From Rhodobacter sp. (GTDB lineage: Bacteria > Pseudomonadota > Alphaproteobacteria > Rhodobacterales > Rhodobacteraceae): DNA of 5,530 nucleotides. The stretch spans positions 1-5,530 of the forward strand of contig DPZQ01000011.1 in the NCBI GenBank assembly GCA_003536295.1, in the 5' to 3' direction. The position numbers and the translations under genes are program-made. This document shows positions 1 through 5,530 of the stretch, piece by piece (the stretch's first letter is position 1; every line of letters starts with the position of its first letter). A model generated the notes under the pieces. That model was given only the letters and a program-made list of their open reading frames with translations, searched no databases and had not been told where the DNA came from.

Positions 1-177
1 GCTCAGTTTGATCTGCCTGCCTACGGGCTTTGGCGCTTGCGGGATGCGGGGGTGGGTCTGGCTCATTGGTCTGGCCATTGCACCTATAGCGATGCGGACC
101 GGTTTTTTTCCTATCGCCGAGCCACTCACAAACAAGAAGCCGACTATGGCCGACAAATCTCGGTGATTGCGCTGTAA
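1..177 (+). CDS. pgeF: Polyphenol oxidase/laccase-domain protein PgeF (YfiH family), 3' fragment
   Basis: Only the last 58 codons are present; the gene begins left of the window and the frame is open from base 1 to the TAA at 175-177. The tail contains LPAYGLWRLRDAGV, then CTYSD (residues 27-31 of the visible part) and RFFSYRRATH (34-43), and ends ISVIAL. A CTYSD...FFSYRR block near the C-terminus is characteristic of the PgeF/YfiH family (multicopper-oxidase-like, Cyto-purine nucleoside phosphorylase fold). Members are reported to act as purine nucleoside phosphorylases/adenosine deaminases and as cytosolic oxidases involved in peptidoglycan editing. The metal-binding His/Cys residues lie upstream and cannot be checked. 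Its stop is 1 bp from the stop of the convergent regulator gene. The family is fairly certain; which activity this copy has is not. Confidence 0.85.
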   Translation, partial: AQFDLPAYGLWRLRDAGVGLAHWSGHCTYSDADRFFSYRRATHKQEADYGRQISVIAL

Positions 178-178
178 T

Positions 179-679
179 CTAAGCAGTTTTGGCCAAACGC
201 GCCTCTAGCACTTCAAATGGCAAGCCGGGTTGGTCTTTGGCGCAGCGAATTACAAGACTGGTTTTCACAGAGGCTACATTAGGCGCAGACAAGAGCTGCT
301 CGGTCAAAAAGCTTTGAAAAGACGAAAGATCGGGCGCTGTGCATTTTAAAATAAAGTCGATCTCGCCATTGAGCATATGACATTCACGCACCAAGGGCCA
401 AGCGCGACAGCGCCCCTCAAATGCGGAAAGATCACCCTCGGCCTGACTTTGCAAACGTACCATTGCAAAGACCTGTACTTCAAACCCTAGTTCGCGTGTA
501 TCGACATCAGCATGATACCCTTTGATCAAGCCAGCTTCTTCCAAAGTGCGCACACGGCGCAAACAAGGCGGAGCGGAAATGCCAACCCGTTTGGCCAGCT
601 CAACATTCGTCATGCGACCGTCGGCTTGCAATTCGGCCAAGATCTGGCGGTCGATAAGGTCTAGCTTGGAAGCGCTCAT
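179..679 (-). CDS. Lrp/AsnC-family transcriptional regulator
   Basis: A 166-residue protein of typical family length. The N-terminal winged helix-turn-helix spans about residues 5-60 (LDLIDRQILAEL, then ELAKRVGISAPPCLRRVRTLEEAGLI). The C-terminal RAM/ligand domain spans about 65-150 and has the usual NGEIDFIL strand (104-111) in place of the common G-x-x-D-x-x-L core. Such proteins form dimers to octamers, bind amino acids or related effectors, and often repress their own gene and regulate a neighbour. The frame stays open 36 codons upstream, but I chose the ATG at 677-679: it gives the standard MSASKLDLIDRQIL start, has an AAGGA ribosome site 7 nt away, and leaves the upstream part as AT-rich promoter DNA. 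It is divergent from trxB, which makes trxB or the gene itself plausible targets (inference). The effector and exact subgroup are unknown. Confidence 0.92.
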   Translation of the reverse strand: MSASKLDLIDRQILAELQADGRMTNVELAKRVGISAPPCLRRVRTLEEAGLIKGYHADVDTRELGFEVQVFAMVRLQSQAEGDLSAFEGRCRAWPLVRECHMLNGEIDFILKCTAPDLSSFQSFLTEQLLSAPNVASVKTSLVIRCAKDQPGLPFEVLEARLAKTA

Positions 680-686
680 CAAATGT

Positions 687-691
687 TCCTT
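687..691 (-). promoter_or_regulatory. Ribosome binding site that fixes the start of the Lrp/AsnC gene
   Basis: On the minus strand AAGGA is followed by a 7-nt spacer (ACATTTG) and ATG. It is the only good Shine-Dalgarno match in front of an in-frame start of this gene, and it supports the 166-residue protein over longer alternatives. Confidence 0.7.
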
Positions 692-729
692 GTCGTAGCT
701 TTCAAAATCGCAGCTTAAAACGTAATTAA

Positions 730-1803
<1,074 letters not shown>

Positions 1804-1804
1804 C

Positions 1805-1825
1805 TTTGGGGCCTAAAGCCCCAAA
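1805..1825. terminator. Hairpin shared by convergent trxB and hsp20-DUF1150 transcripts
   Basis: A perfect 8-bp inverted repeat, TTTGGGGC-ctaaa-GCCCCAAA, fills almost the whole 25-bp gap between the trxB and DUF1150 stop codons. A stem this GC-rich between two converging genes is best read as a two-way terminator. Neither strand has a clear U-run after the stem, so it may work with Rho or mainly as a 3'-end stabiliser. Confidence 0.65.
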
Positions 1826-1828
1826 CAT

Positions 1829-2065
1829 TCAATGCACGCTTTGAGGTAGAAAGTCATTCTGGCGCGCAAGCGAAAACGCAAGTTTTTTATTGGCCACCAA
1901 AGCCAAGCGGGTGCCACTAGCATCATGTACCGCATAAAGAACGTGCAGCCCCTCGGCCTGTTCTTGCAACTGTTCGGACAGGTCTTCCACAAAGACTTTA
2001 CGTACGTAAACCATATTATCTGTGATTTCGTCCTCAGGTTTTTCCGGTTTATCATTTGCCATCAT
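1829..2065 (-). CDS. DUF1150 family protein, coupled to Hsp20
   Basis: A 78-residue acidic-to-neutral small protein with no signal peptide or membrane segment. The first 18 residues are charged and low-complexity (MMANDKPEKPEDEITDN). The conserved part follows: VYVRKVFVEDL (20-30), QEQAEGLHVLYAVHDASGTRLALV (35-58) and LAFSLARQNDFLPQSVH (62-78). This pattern (YVR..., ...LYAVHD..G.RLALV..., ...FxLARQNDxxPxSVH) is what I recall for DUF1150, an alphaproteobacterial family of unknown function. It overlaps the end of the Hsp20 gene by 4 bp (ATGA), so it is very likely translated from the same heat-shock mRNA. Two ATGs stand in tandem (2065 and 2062); GGAGG is 4 nt from the first and 7 nt from the second, so the second may be used, giving 77 residues. 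A role beside Hsp20 in proteostasis is inference from context only. Confidence 0.85.
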   Translation of the reverse strand: MMANDKPEKPEDEITDNMVYVRKVFVEDLSEQLQEQAEGLHVLYAVHDASGTRLALVANKKLAFSLARQNDFLPQSVH

Positions 2066-2505
2066 GATCCCTCCCCATTCACTTGGGTGGACGGGTTAGA
2101 TTTAATATGAATTTTTTGTACAATCGTTTGCGGAACTTCGCGGTGCAAGTCGATGTGCAAAAGTCCGTGTTCAAGCTCGGCACTAGCAACATCGACGCCA
2201 TCGGCCAGCACGAAGCTGCGCTGAAATGCGCGAGCGGCAATACCACGGTGTAAAAACACTCGCGCACTGTCATCGTCGCCTTGTTTGCCGCGCACAACTA
2301 ATTGGCGATCTTCAACGGTGATCGTCAAATTTTGGGTTTGAAATCCTGCAACTGCCAAAGTGATGCGATAGGCATTTTCTGTCGCCGCCTCGATGTTAAA
2401 GGGAGGATAACCATCATTTCCGGTTTTGGCCGTGCGCGCAACCAGACGTTCCAATTGTTCAAAACCCAAAAGAAACGGATGCGCCCCAAAAGTCAATTTC
2501 GTCAT
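2062..2505 (-). CDS. Small heat-shock protein, Hsp20/alpha-crystallin family (IbpA-like)
   Basis: A 147-residue ATP-independent chaperone of the cytosol that holds unfolding proteins for refolding by DnaK/ClpB. The N-terminal arm (1-33, with PFLLGFEQLERL) is typical of the proteobacterial IbpA-like class. The alpha-crystallin domain runs from about 34 (YPPFNIEA) to 126, with the strand LVVRGKQ (69-75), the RAFQRSFVLADGV block (92-104) and the signature A-x-L-x-x-G-L-L-x-I-x-L at 109-120. The C-terminal extension carries an I-x-I anchor (IHI, 132-134) used for oligomer assembly. Start: ATG at 2503-2505 with AGGA 7 nt upstream. It is the first gene of a two-gene operon with DUF1150 and is preceded by an RpoH-type promoter and a short structured leader. 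Confidence 0.95.
   Translation of the reverse strand: MTKLTFGAHPFLLGFEQLERLVARTAKTGNDGYPPFNIEAATENAYRITLAVAGFQTQNLTITVEDRQLVVRGKQGDDDSARVFLHRGIAARAFQRSFVLADGVDVASAELEHGLLHIDLHREVPQTIVQKIHIKSNPSTQVNGEGS
2070..2074 (-). promoter_or_regulatory. Strong ribosome binding site for DUF1150 inside the hsp20 3' end
   Basis: GGAGG, within GGGGAGGG on the minus strand, lies in the last codons of hsp20 and ahead of two tandem ATGs. The spacing is 4 nt to the first and 7 nt to the second; the latter is nearer the optimum. The strong site inside the upstream gene suggests independent loading in addition to coupling through the ATGA overlap. Confidence 0.6.
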
Positions 2506-2512
2506 CTTTGCG

Positions 2513-2539
2513 TCCTGTTGATGGGGCTAAGCAACCCCA
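2513..2539 (-). promoter_or_regulatory. Possible RNA thermometer-like leader of hsp20
   Basis: The predicted leader is about 46 nt. It contains a hairpin TGGGG (2535-2539), loop TTGCTTAG, CCCCA (2522-2526), followed 5 nt later by the AGGA ribosome site (2513-2516). The loop holds TTGCT (2530-2534), the short word that in ROSE thermometers of alphaproteobacterial small heat-shock genes pairs with the Shine-Dalgarno. Here the word lies in the loop and the ribosome site is outside the stem, and the leader is shorter than known ROSE elements, so this is a candidate only. Confidence 0.3.
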
Positions 2540-2558
2540 GTTGGGCGTGCTTTGATAA

Positions 2559-2587
2559 ATATGGGGCACCATATCGTTAAGAACAAG
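2559..2587 (-). promoter_or_regulatory. RpoH (sigma-32) heat-shock promoter of hsp20-DUF1150
   Basis: On the minus strand: CTTGTT (2582-2587), a 15-bp spacer and CCCCATAT (2559-2566). The sigma-32 consensus is CTTGAA, 13-17 bp, CCCCATNT; the -10 matches at every specified base and the -35 at four of six. The expected start of transcription is near 2552, in front of a small heat-shock protein gene, which is exactly where this type of promoter is expected. Confidence 0.85.
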
Positions 2588-2621
2588 AGCTGGCTGAATG
2601 CAAAGGTGTTTTATGAAAAAA

Positions 2622-2652
2622 TTTACCAAAAAATATCTGGCCATGCTATGAT
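2622..2652 (+). promoter_or_regulatory. Probable promoter of the DUF465 gene
   Basis: Extended -10 TGC-TATGAT (2644-2652) with a partial -35 TTTACC (2622-2627) at a long 19-bp spacing, preceded by an A-rich stretch that could serve as an UP element. It would give a leader of roughly 28 nt. It lies back to back with the hsp20 heat-shock promoter, 34 bp away, so the two transcription units appear separately controlled. Confidence 0.4.
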
Positions 2653-2686
2653 ATGTGATGATCAATCGACTCAGCCAAAGAACATC

Positions 2687-2905
2687 ATGAACATAGCCAA
2701 TGAATTGAACTTCGAAGAGATGCTTCGGATCAAGCTTGAGGTTTTACGCCGCACGCACCGAGATCTTGATGACACCATCGCAGCCCTAGAGCTGCCCAGT
2801 ATGCGTGACCAGCTAACTCTGCGTCGACTTAAAAAACAAAAACTGGTCCTAAAGGATCACATCAGCGAAATTTTCAATCAATTAACGCCAAACATAATTG
2901 CCTAA
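2687..2905 (+). CDS. YdcH/DUF465-family small coiled-coil protein
   Basis: A 72-residue charged, helical protein. The region 11-65 is heptad-like (LRIKLEVLRRTHRDLDDTI, then LTLRRLKKQKLVLKDHI at 43-59) and ends TPNIIA. The pair 'LxxxHRxLDxxIxAL ... LRRLKKxKLxLKDxI' is the recognisable DUF465/YdcH pattern, a widespread family with no established function; size and fold suggest a coiled-coil dimer. The frame is open upstream to 2552, but that part is promoter DNA and its translation does not look like the family, so I chose ATG 2687. Its ribosome site is weak (AAAGAA, 2677-2682). It stands 76 bp before purE and may be partly cotranscribed with it, although purE seems to have its own promoter. 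Confidence 0.82.
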   Translation: MNIANELNFEEMLRIKLEVLRRTHRDLDDTIAALELPSMRDQLTLRRLKKQKLVLKDHISEIFNQLTPNIIA

Positions 2906-2929
2906 AGGCAGGAATATTTGGCTAAATCC

Positions 2930-2957
2930 TTGCCCTAGGGTGTGATCTGGCTATAGT
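2930..2957 (+). promoter_or_regulatory. Probable promoter of purE-purK
   Basis: TTGCCC (2930-2935), a 16-bp spacer and TATAGT (2952-2957; 5 of 6 to the -10 consensus), about 25 bp before the purE ATG. The CTATAGTGCGCGGC context resembles many alphaproteobacterial -10 regions. A perfect palindrome CCCTAGGG (2933-2940) overlaps the -35 end. I saw no riboswitch-sized leader. Confidence 0.45.
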
Positions 2958-2981
2958 GCGCGGCTTGATACAGGGGGCAAT

Positions 2982-3464
2982 ATGACCGCGAGCGTTGGTA
3001 TTATTATGGGCAGCCAGTCAGACTGGCCAGCCATGAAAGAAGCAGCTGCCATTCTTGACGCGCTAGGTGTAACTTGGGACGCCAAGATCGTCAGCGCACA
3101 TCGCACACCAGATCGCTTGTGGGACTACGGCAAAACAGCGATTGATCGTGGCCTTCAGGTCATCATCGCAGGCGCAGGTGGGGCCGCACATTTACCTGGC
3201 ATGATGGCGTCAAAAACCCGCCTGCCGGTGATTGGTGTACCAATTGAGACAAAGGCGCTGAATGGTGTTGATAGTCTCTATTCCATCGTGCAAATGCCGC
3301 GCGGTTATCCTGTGGCAACAATGGCAATTGGGGCCACAGGCGCGGCCAATGCAGGGCTTTTAGCGGCCAGTATTTTAGCGCTGAATAATGCTGCCTTGGC
3401 CCTAAAGCTTACTCAGTGGCGCGACGCGCTAAGCGCCTCAATCCCTGAGGAGCCTTCTGCATGA
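2982..3464 (+). CDS. purE: 5-(carboxyamino)imidazole ribonucleotide mutase, class I PurE
   Basis: A cytosolic enzyme of de novo purine synthesis that converts N5-CAIR (made by PurK) to CAIR. It has 160 residues, normal for a class I PurE, which forms an octamer. Visible motifs: GSQSDW (10-15), SAHRTP (38-43) containing the catalytic His40 and phosphate-binding Arg41, [10 protein letters not shown] (64-73), GVP (85-87) and [11 protein letters not shown] (98-108). Ser11, Asp14, His40 and Arg41 correspond to Ser16, Asp19, His45 and Arg46 of E. coli PurE. The start ATG has AGGGGG 4 nt upstream (2972-2977). The last codons overlap purK by ATGA, so the two partners are translationally coupled. The presence of purK confirms the two-step bacterial route rather than a class II AIR carboxylase. 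Confidence 0.97.
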   Translation: MTASVGIIMGSQSDWPAMKEAAAILDALGVTWDAKIVSAHRTPDRLWDYGKTAIDRGLQVIIAGAGGAAHLPGMMASKTRLPVIGVPIETKALNGVDSLYSIVQMPRGYPVATMAIGATGAANAGLLAASILALNNAALALKLTQWRDALSASIPEEPSA

Positions 3465-4537
3465 CTAGTCCCCTCGCCCAAGGCAGCACAATCGGCATTT
3501 TAGGCGGCGGCCAGTTAGGGCGTATGCTTTCTATGGCCGCAGCGCGCTTGGGCCTAAAAACCCACATTTATGAACAAAGCGCCCAGTGCCCTGCAGCTGA
3601 TGTGGCACACCGTGTGACCTCCGCCGCTTATGATGACGAAGCAGCCCTGCGCGCCTTTGGTCGAGATGTGGATGTGATCACGTATGAGTTCGAAAATATC
3701 CCCACCTATGCGCTTGATATTCTGCAAGATTTGGCCCCCATTCGGCCTGCGCGCAACGCTTTGGCCGTCAGCCAAGACCGCCTGACCGAAAAACAATTTC
3801 TAACCGATCTTGGCCTTAGATGCGCGCCTTACCATGCCGTTGGGACCTTTGATGATTTGCTGCAGGCCATTGATAAAGTTGGCCTGCCCGCCATTTTGAA
3901 AACTACGCGCATGGGCTATGACGGCAAAGGCCAAATGCGCATCGCCAACATCCAAGACGCGCAAGAGGCCTATGACGCAATGCAAGGCTCGATGGCAGTG
4001 TTTGAGGGATTTATTGATTTTTCTCATGAAGTTTCAGTAATCGCCGCTCGCGGCGCTGATGGTGCCATTTCGGCTTATGATCCAGGCGAAAACCTACACA
4101 AAAATGGTATTTTGCACCAAACAACAGTGCCTGCACGCCTATCGGCCAACCAACGCACCGACGCGGTTTTGTTGGCCGCAAAAATCCTAAACGCGCTTGA
4201 GTATGTCGGGGTGATGGGGGTCGAGCTTTTCGTCACTCCGGCGGGCTTTATAGTGAATGAGATTGCACCCCGGGTGCATAATTCGGGCCATTGGACGCAA
4301 AATGGCTGCGCGACTGACCAGTTTGAGCAGCATATCCGCGCTGTTGCCGGTTGGCCCTTGGGCGATGGGCAGCGCTATGCTGACGTGGTGATGGAAAATC
4401 TGATCGGTAACGATATGGACAAGGTGCCCCAACTCACCAGCCAGCCCAACACGGCGCTTCATCTATACGGCAAGCCTGAAGCGCGTGCAGGCCGCAAGAT
4501 GGGTCATGTAAACGTCATGACCACTCCCAAGGCCTAA
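3461..4537 (+). CDS. purK: 5-(carboxyamino)imidazole ribonucleotide synthase (ATP-grasp)
   Basis: Uses ATP and bicarbonate to turn AIR into N5-CAIR, the substrate of PurE. The 358-residue length is normal. Domains: N-terminal pre-ATP-grasp Rossmann part with [11 protein letters not shown] (12-22) and TYEFENIP (74-81); ATP-grasp central and catalytic part with [12 protein letters not shown] (147-158), the lid region, VMGVELFV (251-258) and the metal-binding [14 protein letters not shown] (266-279); small C-terminal domain with LHLYGK (333-338) and RKMGHVNV (345-352). All signature residues appear intact. The ATG overlaps the purE stop by 4 bp, leaving no room for another start. The TAA (4535-4537) directly abuts the stop codon of the opposing phoB with no base between. 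Confidence 0.97.
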   Translation: MTSPLAQGSTIGILGGGQLGRMLSMAAARLGLKTHIYEQSAQCPAADVAHRVTSAAYDDEAALRAFGRDVDVITYEFENIPTYALDILQDLAPIRPARNALAVSQDRLTEKQFLTDLGLRCAPYHAVGTFDDLLQAIDKVGLPAILKTTRMGYDGKGQMRIANIQDAQEAYDAMQGSMAVFEGFIDFSHEVSVIAARGADGAISAYDPGENLHKNGILHQTTVPARLSANQRTDAVLLAAKILNALEYVGVMGVELFVTPAGFIVNEIAPRVHNSGHWTQNGCATDQFEQHIRAVAGWPLGDGQRYADVVMENLIGNDMDKVPQLTSQPNTALHLYGKPEARAGRKMGHVNVMTTPKA

Positions 4538-5227
4538 CTAACCCAACGAATAGCCCGCGCCGCGCACCGTGCGCAGCGGATCGTCGCCACCAAATTCGCA
4601 CAAAGCCTTACGCAAGCGGCCGATATGCACATCAACCGTGCGGGTATCGACATAGATATCACGACCCCACACGCGGTCTAAAAGCTGTTCACGGCTCCAA
4701 ACGCGGCCCGGCTTTTCGATAAAGGTGCTAAGCAGTCGAAATTCAGTCGGACCAAGCTTCAAAACGGCCTCACCACGGTAAACTTTATGGGTTTCGCTAT
4801 TGAGGCGAATATCTCTATATTCCAACACCAGCCCAACTGTCGTGGGTCTTGTGCGGCGCAACTGCGCTTTGACCCGAGCCATCAGCTCGACAATTGAATA
4901 GGGTTTGATGACATAATCGTCGGCCCCTGTTTCAAGGCCTCGCACGCGGTCAACCTCTTCTGATTTGGCAGACAGCATGATAATCGATATCCCGCGCGTC
5001 GCTGAGCGCATTTTCAGGCGCCGACACACTTCGATGCCCGAAAGATTTGGCATCATCCAATCCAAGACGATGATATCGGGCATCACCTCATCCACCATAA
5101 TCAAGGCTTCTTCGCCGTTAGCCGCCTGAACGACGTCATAGCCCTCGGCATCTAGGTTGAAGGCAAGGACTTCCCTTTGCGCTGGTTCATCTTCGACAAC
5201 AAGCACGACGGACTGATCTTTCTTCAT
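4538..5227 (-). CDS. phoB: Phosphate regulon response regulator PhoB (OmpR/PhoB family)
   Basis: A DNA-binding response regulator, normally phosphorylated by the kinase PhoR under phosphate limitation, that activates pho genes. It has 229 residues. The receiver domain (about 7-120) has acidic pocket Glu12-Asp13, phospho-acceptor Asp56 in VLDWMMP (54-60), Ser86 in IIMLSA and Lys108 in the KPY motif. The winged-helix output domain (about 130-229) shows KLGPTEFRLL (157-166), SREQLLDRVWG (178-188), the recognition-helix region TRTVDVHIGRLRKAL (195-209) and the final RTVRGAGYSLG. The start ATG follows AAGGA at 7 nt (5235-5239). The gene lies 21 bp downstream of phoU on the same strand, which makes PhoB more likely than another OmpR-type regulator. 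No promoter is visible in the gap, so it is probably read from further upstream (off the window). Confidence 0.94.
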   Translation of the reverse strand: MKKDQSVVLVVEDEPAQREVLAFNLDAEGYDVVQAANGEEALIMVDEVMPDIIVLDWMMPNLSGIEVCRRLKMRSATRGISIIMLSAKSEEVDRVRGLETGADDYVIKPYSIVELMARVKAQLRRTRPTTVGLVLEYRDIRLNSETHKVYRGEAVLKLGPTEFRLLSTFIEKPGRVWSREQLLDRVWGRDIYVDTRTVDVHIGRLRKALCEFGGDDPLRTVRGAGYSLG

Positions 5228-5248
5228 CGAAATATCCTTACTAAGAAC

Positions 5249-5530
5249 CTATTTCTTGGTAGCCGAGCTTGGCAAGCTACCTTTTGGGCGGCTTTCTTCG
5301 GGTAAATGGCCCGTAATAAGATAAATCACCTGTTCAGCAATGCCCGTGGCATGGTCGCCAAGCCGTTCGATATTTTTGGCAATGAAATGCAAATGCATGC
5401 AAGCCGTGATATTGCGAGGATCTTCCATCATGTGGGTCAAAAATTCACGAAACAGCGCATTATACATTTGATCAATGTCTTTATCGCGATTGCGTACTTC
5501 AACCGCCATATCATAATCGCGCTTTATATA
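5249..5530 (-). CDS. phoU: Phosphate signalling protein PhoU, 3' part
   Basis: The gene enters from the right edge; the last 93 codons are present, open to base 5530, ending in TAG at 5249-5251. An internal ATG at 5507-5509 is not the start, because the frame continues upstream as protein (YIKRDYD). PhoU is a cytosolic all-helical protein made of two three-helix bundles that links the Pst phosphate transporter to PhoR and keeps the Pho response off when phosphate is ample. The visible part is the second bundle: RDKDIDQMYNALFREFL (about 15-31), MEDPRNI and the metal-site helix FIAKNIERLGDHATGIAEQV (49-68), with Glu54 and Asp59 of the E-x-x-x-D type. The tail after RPK is short and non-conserved. 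Its position directly before phoB fits the usual alphaproteobacterial pst-phoU-phoB order. Confidence 0.93.
   Translation of the reverse strand, partial: YIKRDYDMAVEVRNRDKDIDQMYNALFREFLTHMMEDPRNITACMHLHFIAKNIERLGDHATGIAEQVIYLITGHLPEESRPKGSLPSSATKK

Noticed and set aside
1813..2055. An 80-codon minus-strand frame overlapping DUF1150
   Set aside because: The +1-shifted frame has an implausible Cys/Trp-rich composition, while the overlapping frame gives the conserved DUF1150 sequence.
2613..2651. A 12-codon ORF (MKKFTKKYLAML) with an AAAGG site upstream, before the DUF465 gene: possible leader peptide
   Set aside because: It overlaps the proposed -35 and extended -10 of the downstream promoter, so it would not be on that transcript. 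It is too short to judge, and its A-rich content explains the lysines.
2668..2672. GACTC (a GANTC CcrM methylation site) in the DUF465 leader
   Set aside because: One isolated site is expected by chance in this length and lies just downstream of the -10. I saw no cluster that would point to cell-cycle control.
5249..5509. Reading the right-hand gene as a complete 86-residue protein from an internal ATG
   Set aside because: The frame continues to the window edge with PhoU-like residues, and 86 residues would be less than half of PhoU. It is an edge-truncated phoU.

Overview
The window reads as ordinary chromosomal DNA of an alphaproteobacterium, most probably a member of the Rhodobacterales (Roseobacter group) with moderate GC. 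This rests on the protein sequences, which look like the Rhodobacterales versions of each family, and on two small lineage-typical genes: a DUF1150 gene behind an Hsp20 gene, and a YdcH/DUF465-type gene ending in ...PNIIA just before purE. No mobile element, CRISPR array, tRNA or rRNA was seen. The window is gene-dense and every gap between genes is under 200 bases.

Layout, left to right: (1) the 3' end of pgeF (+), a laccase-fold protein, whose stop lies 1 bp from the stop of (2) a convergent Lrp/AsnC regulator (-). (3) A 182-bp AT-rich divergent region holds a good promoter for the regulator and several repeated or palindromic words. (4) trxB, thioredoxin reductase (+), ends in a strong hairpin shared with (5) the convergent hsp20-DUF1150 operon (-). 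These two genes overlap by 4 bp, and the operon starts from a clear heat-shock (RpoH/sigma-32) promoter. Its short leader has a GC hairpin and a UUGCU word that recalls ROSE-type RNA thermometers. (6) A divergent small DUF465 gene (+). (7) purE-purK (+), overlapping by 4 bp, the two enzymes that carboxylate AIR in purine synthesis in bacteria. (8) The convergent phoB (-), whose stop codon directly abuts that of purK, preceded by (9) the 3' part of phoU (-), which runs off the right edge.

Functionally the window combines stress and redox housekeeping (trxB, hsp20), de novo purine synthesis (purEK) and the phosphate response (phoU-phoB). I found no convincing new multi-gene system. The items most worth following are the heat-shock promoter and possible thermosensor leader of hsp20, the uncharacterised DUF1150 protein translationally tied to Hsp20, the repeat-rich lrp/trxB intergenic region, and two convergent gene pairs with 0 to 1 bp between their stop codons.
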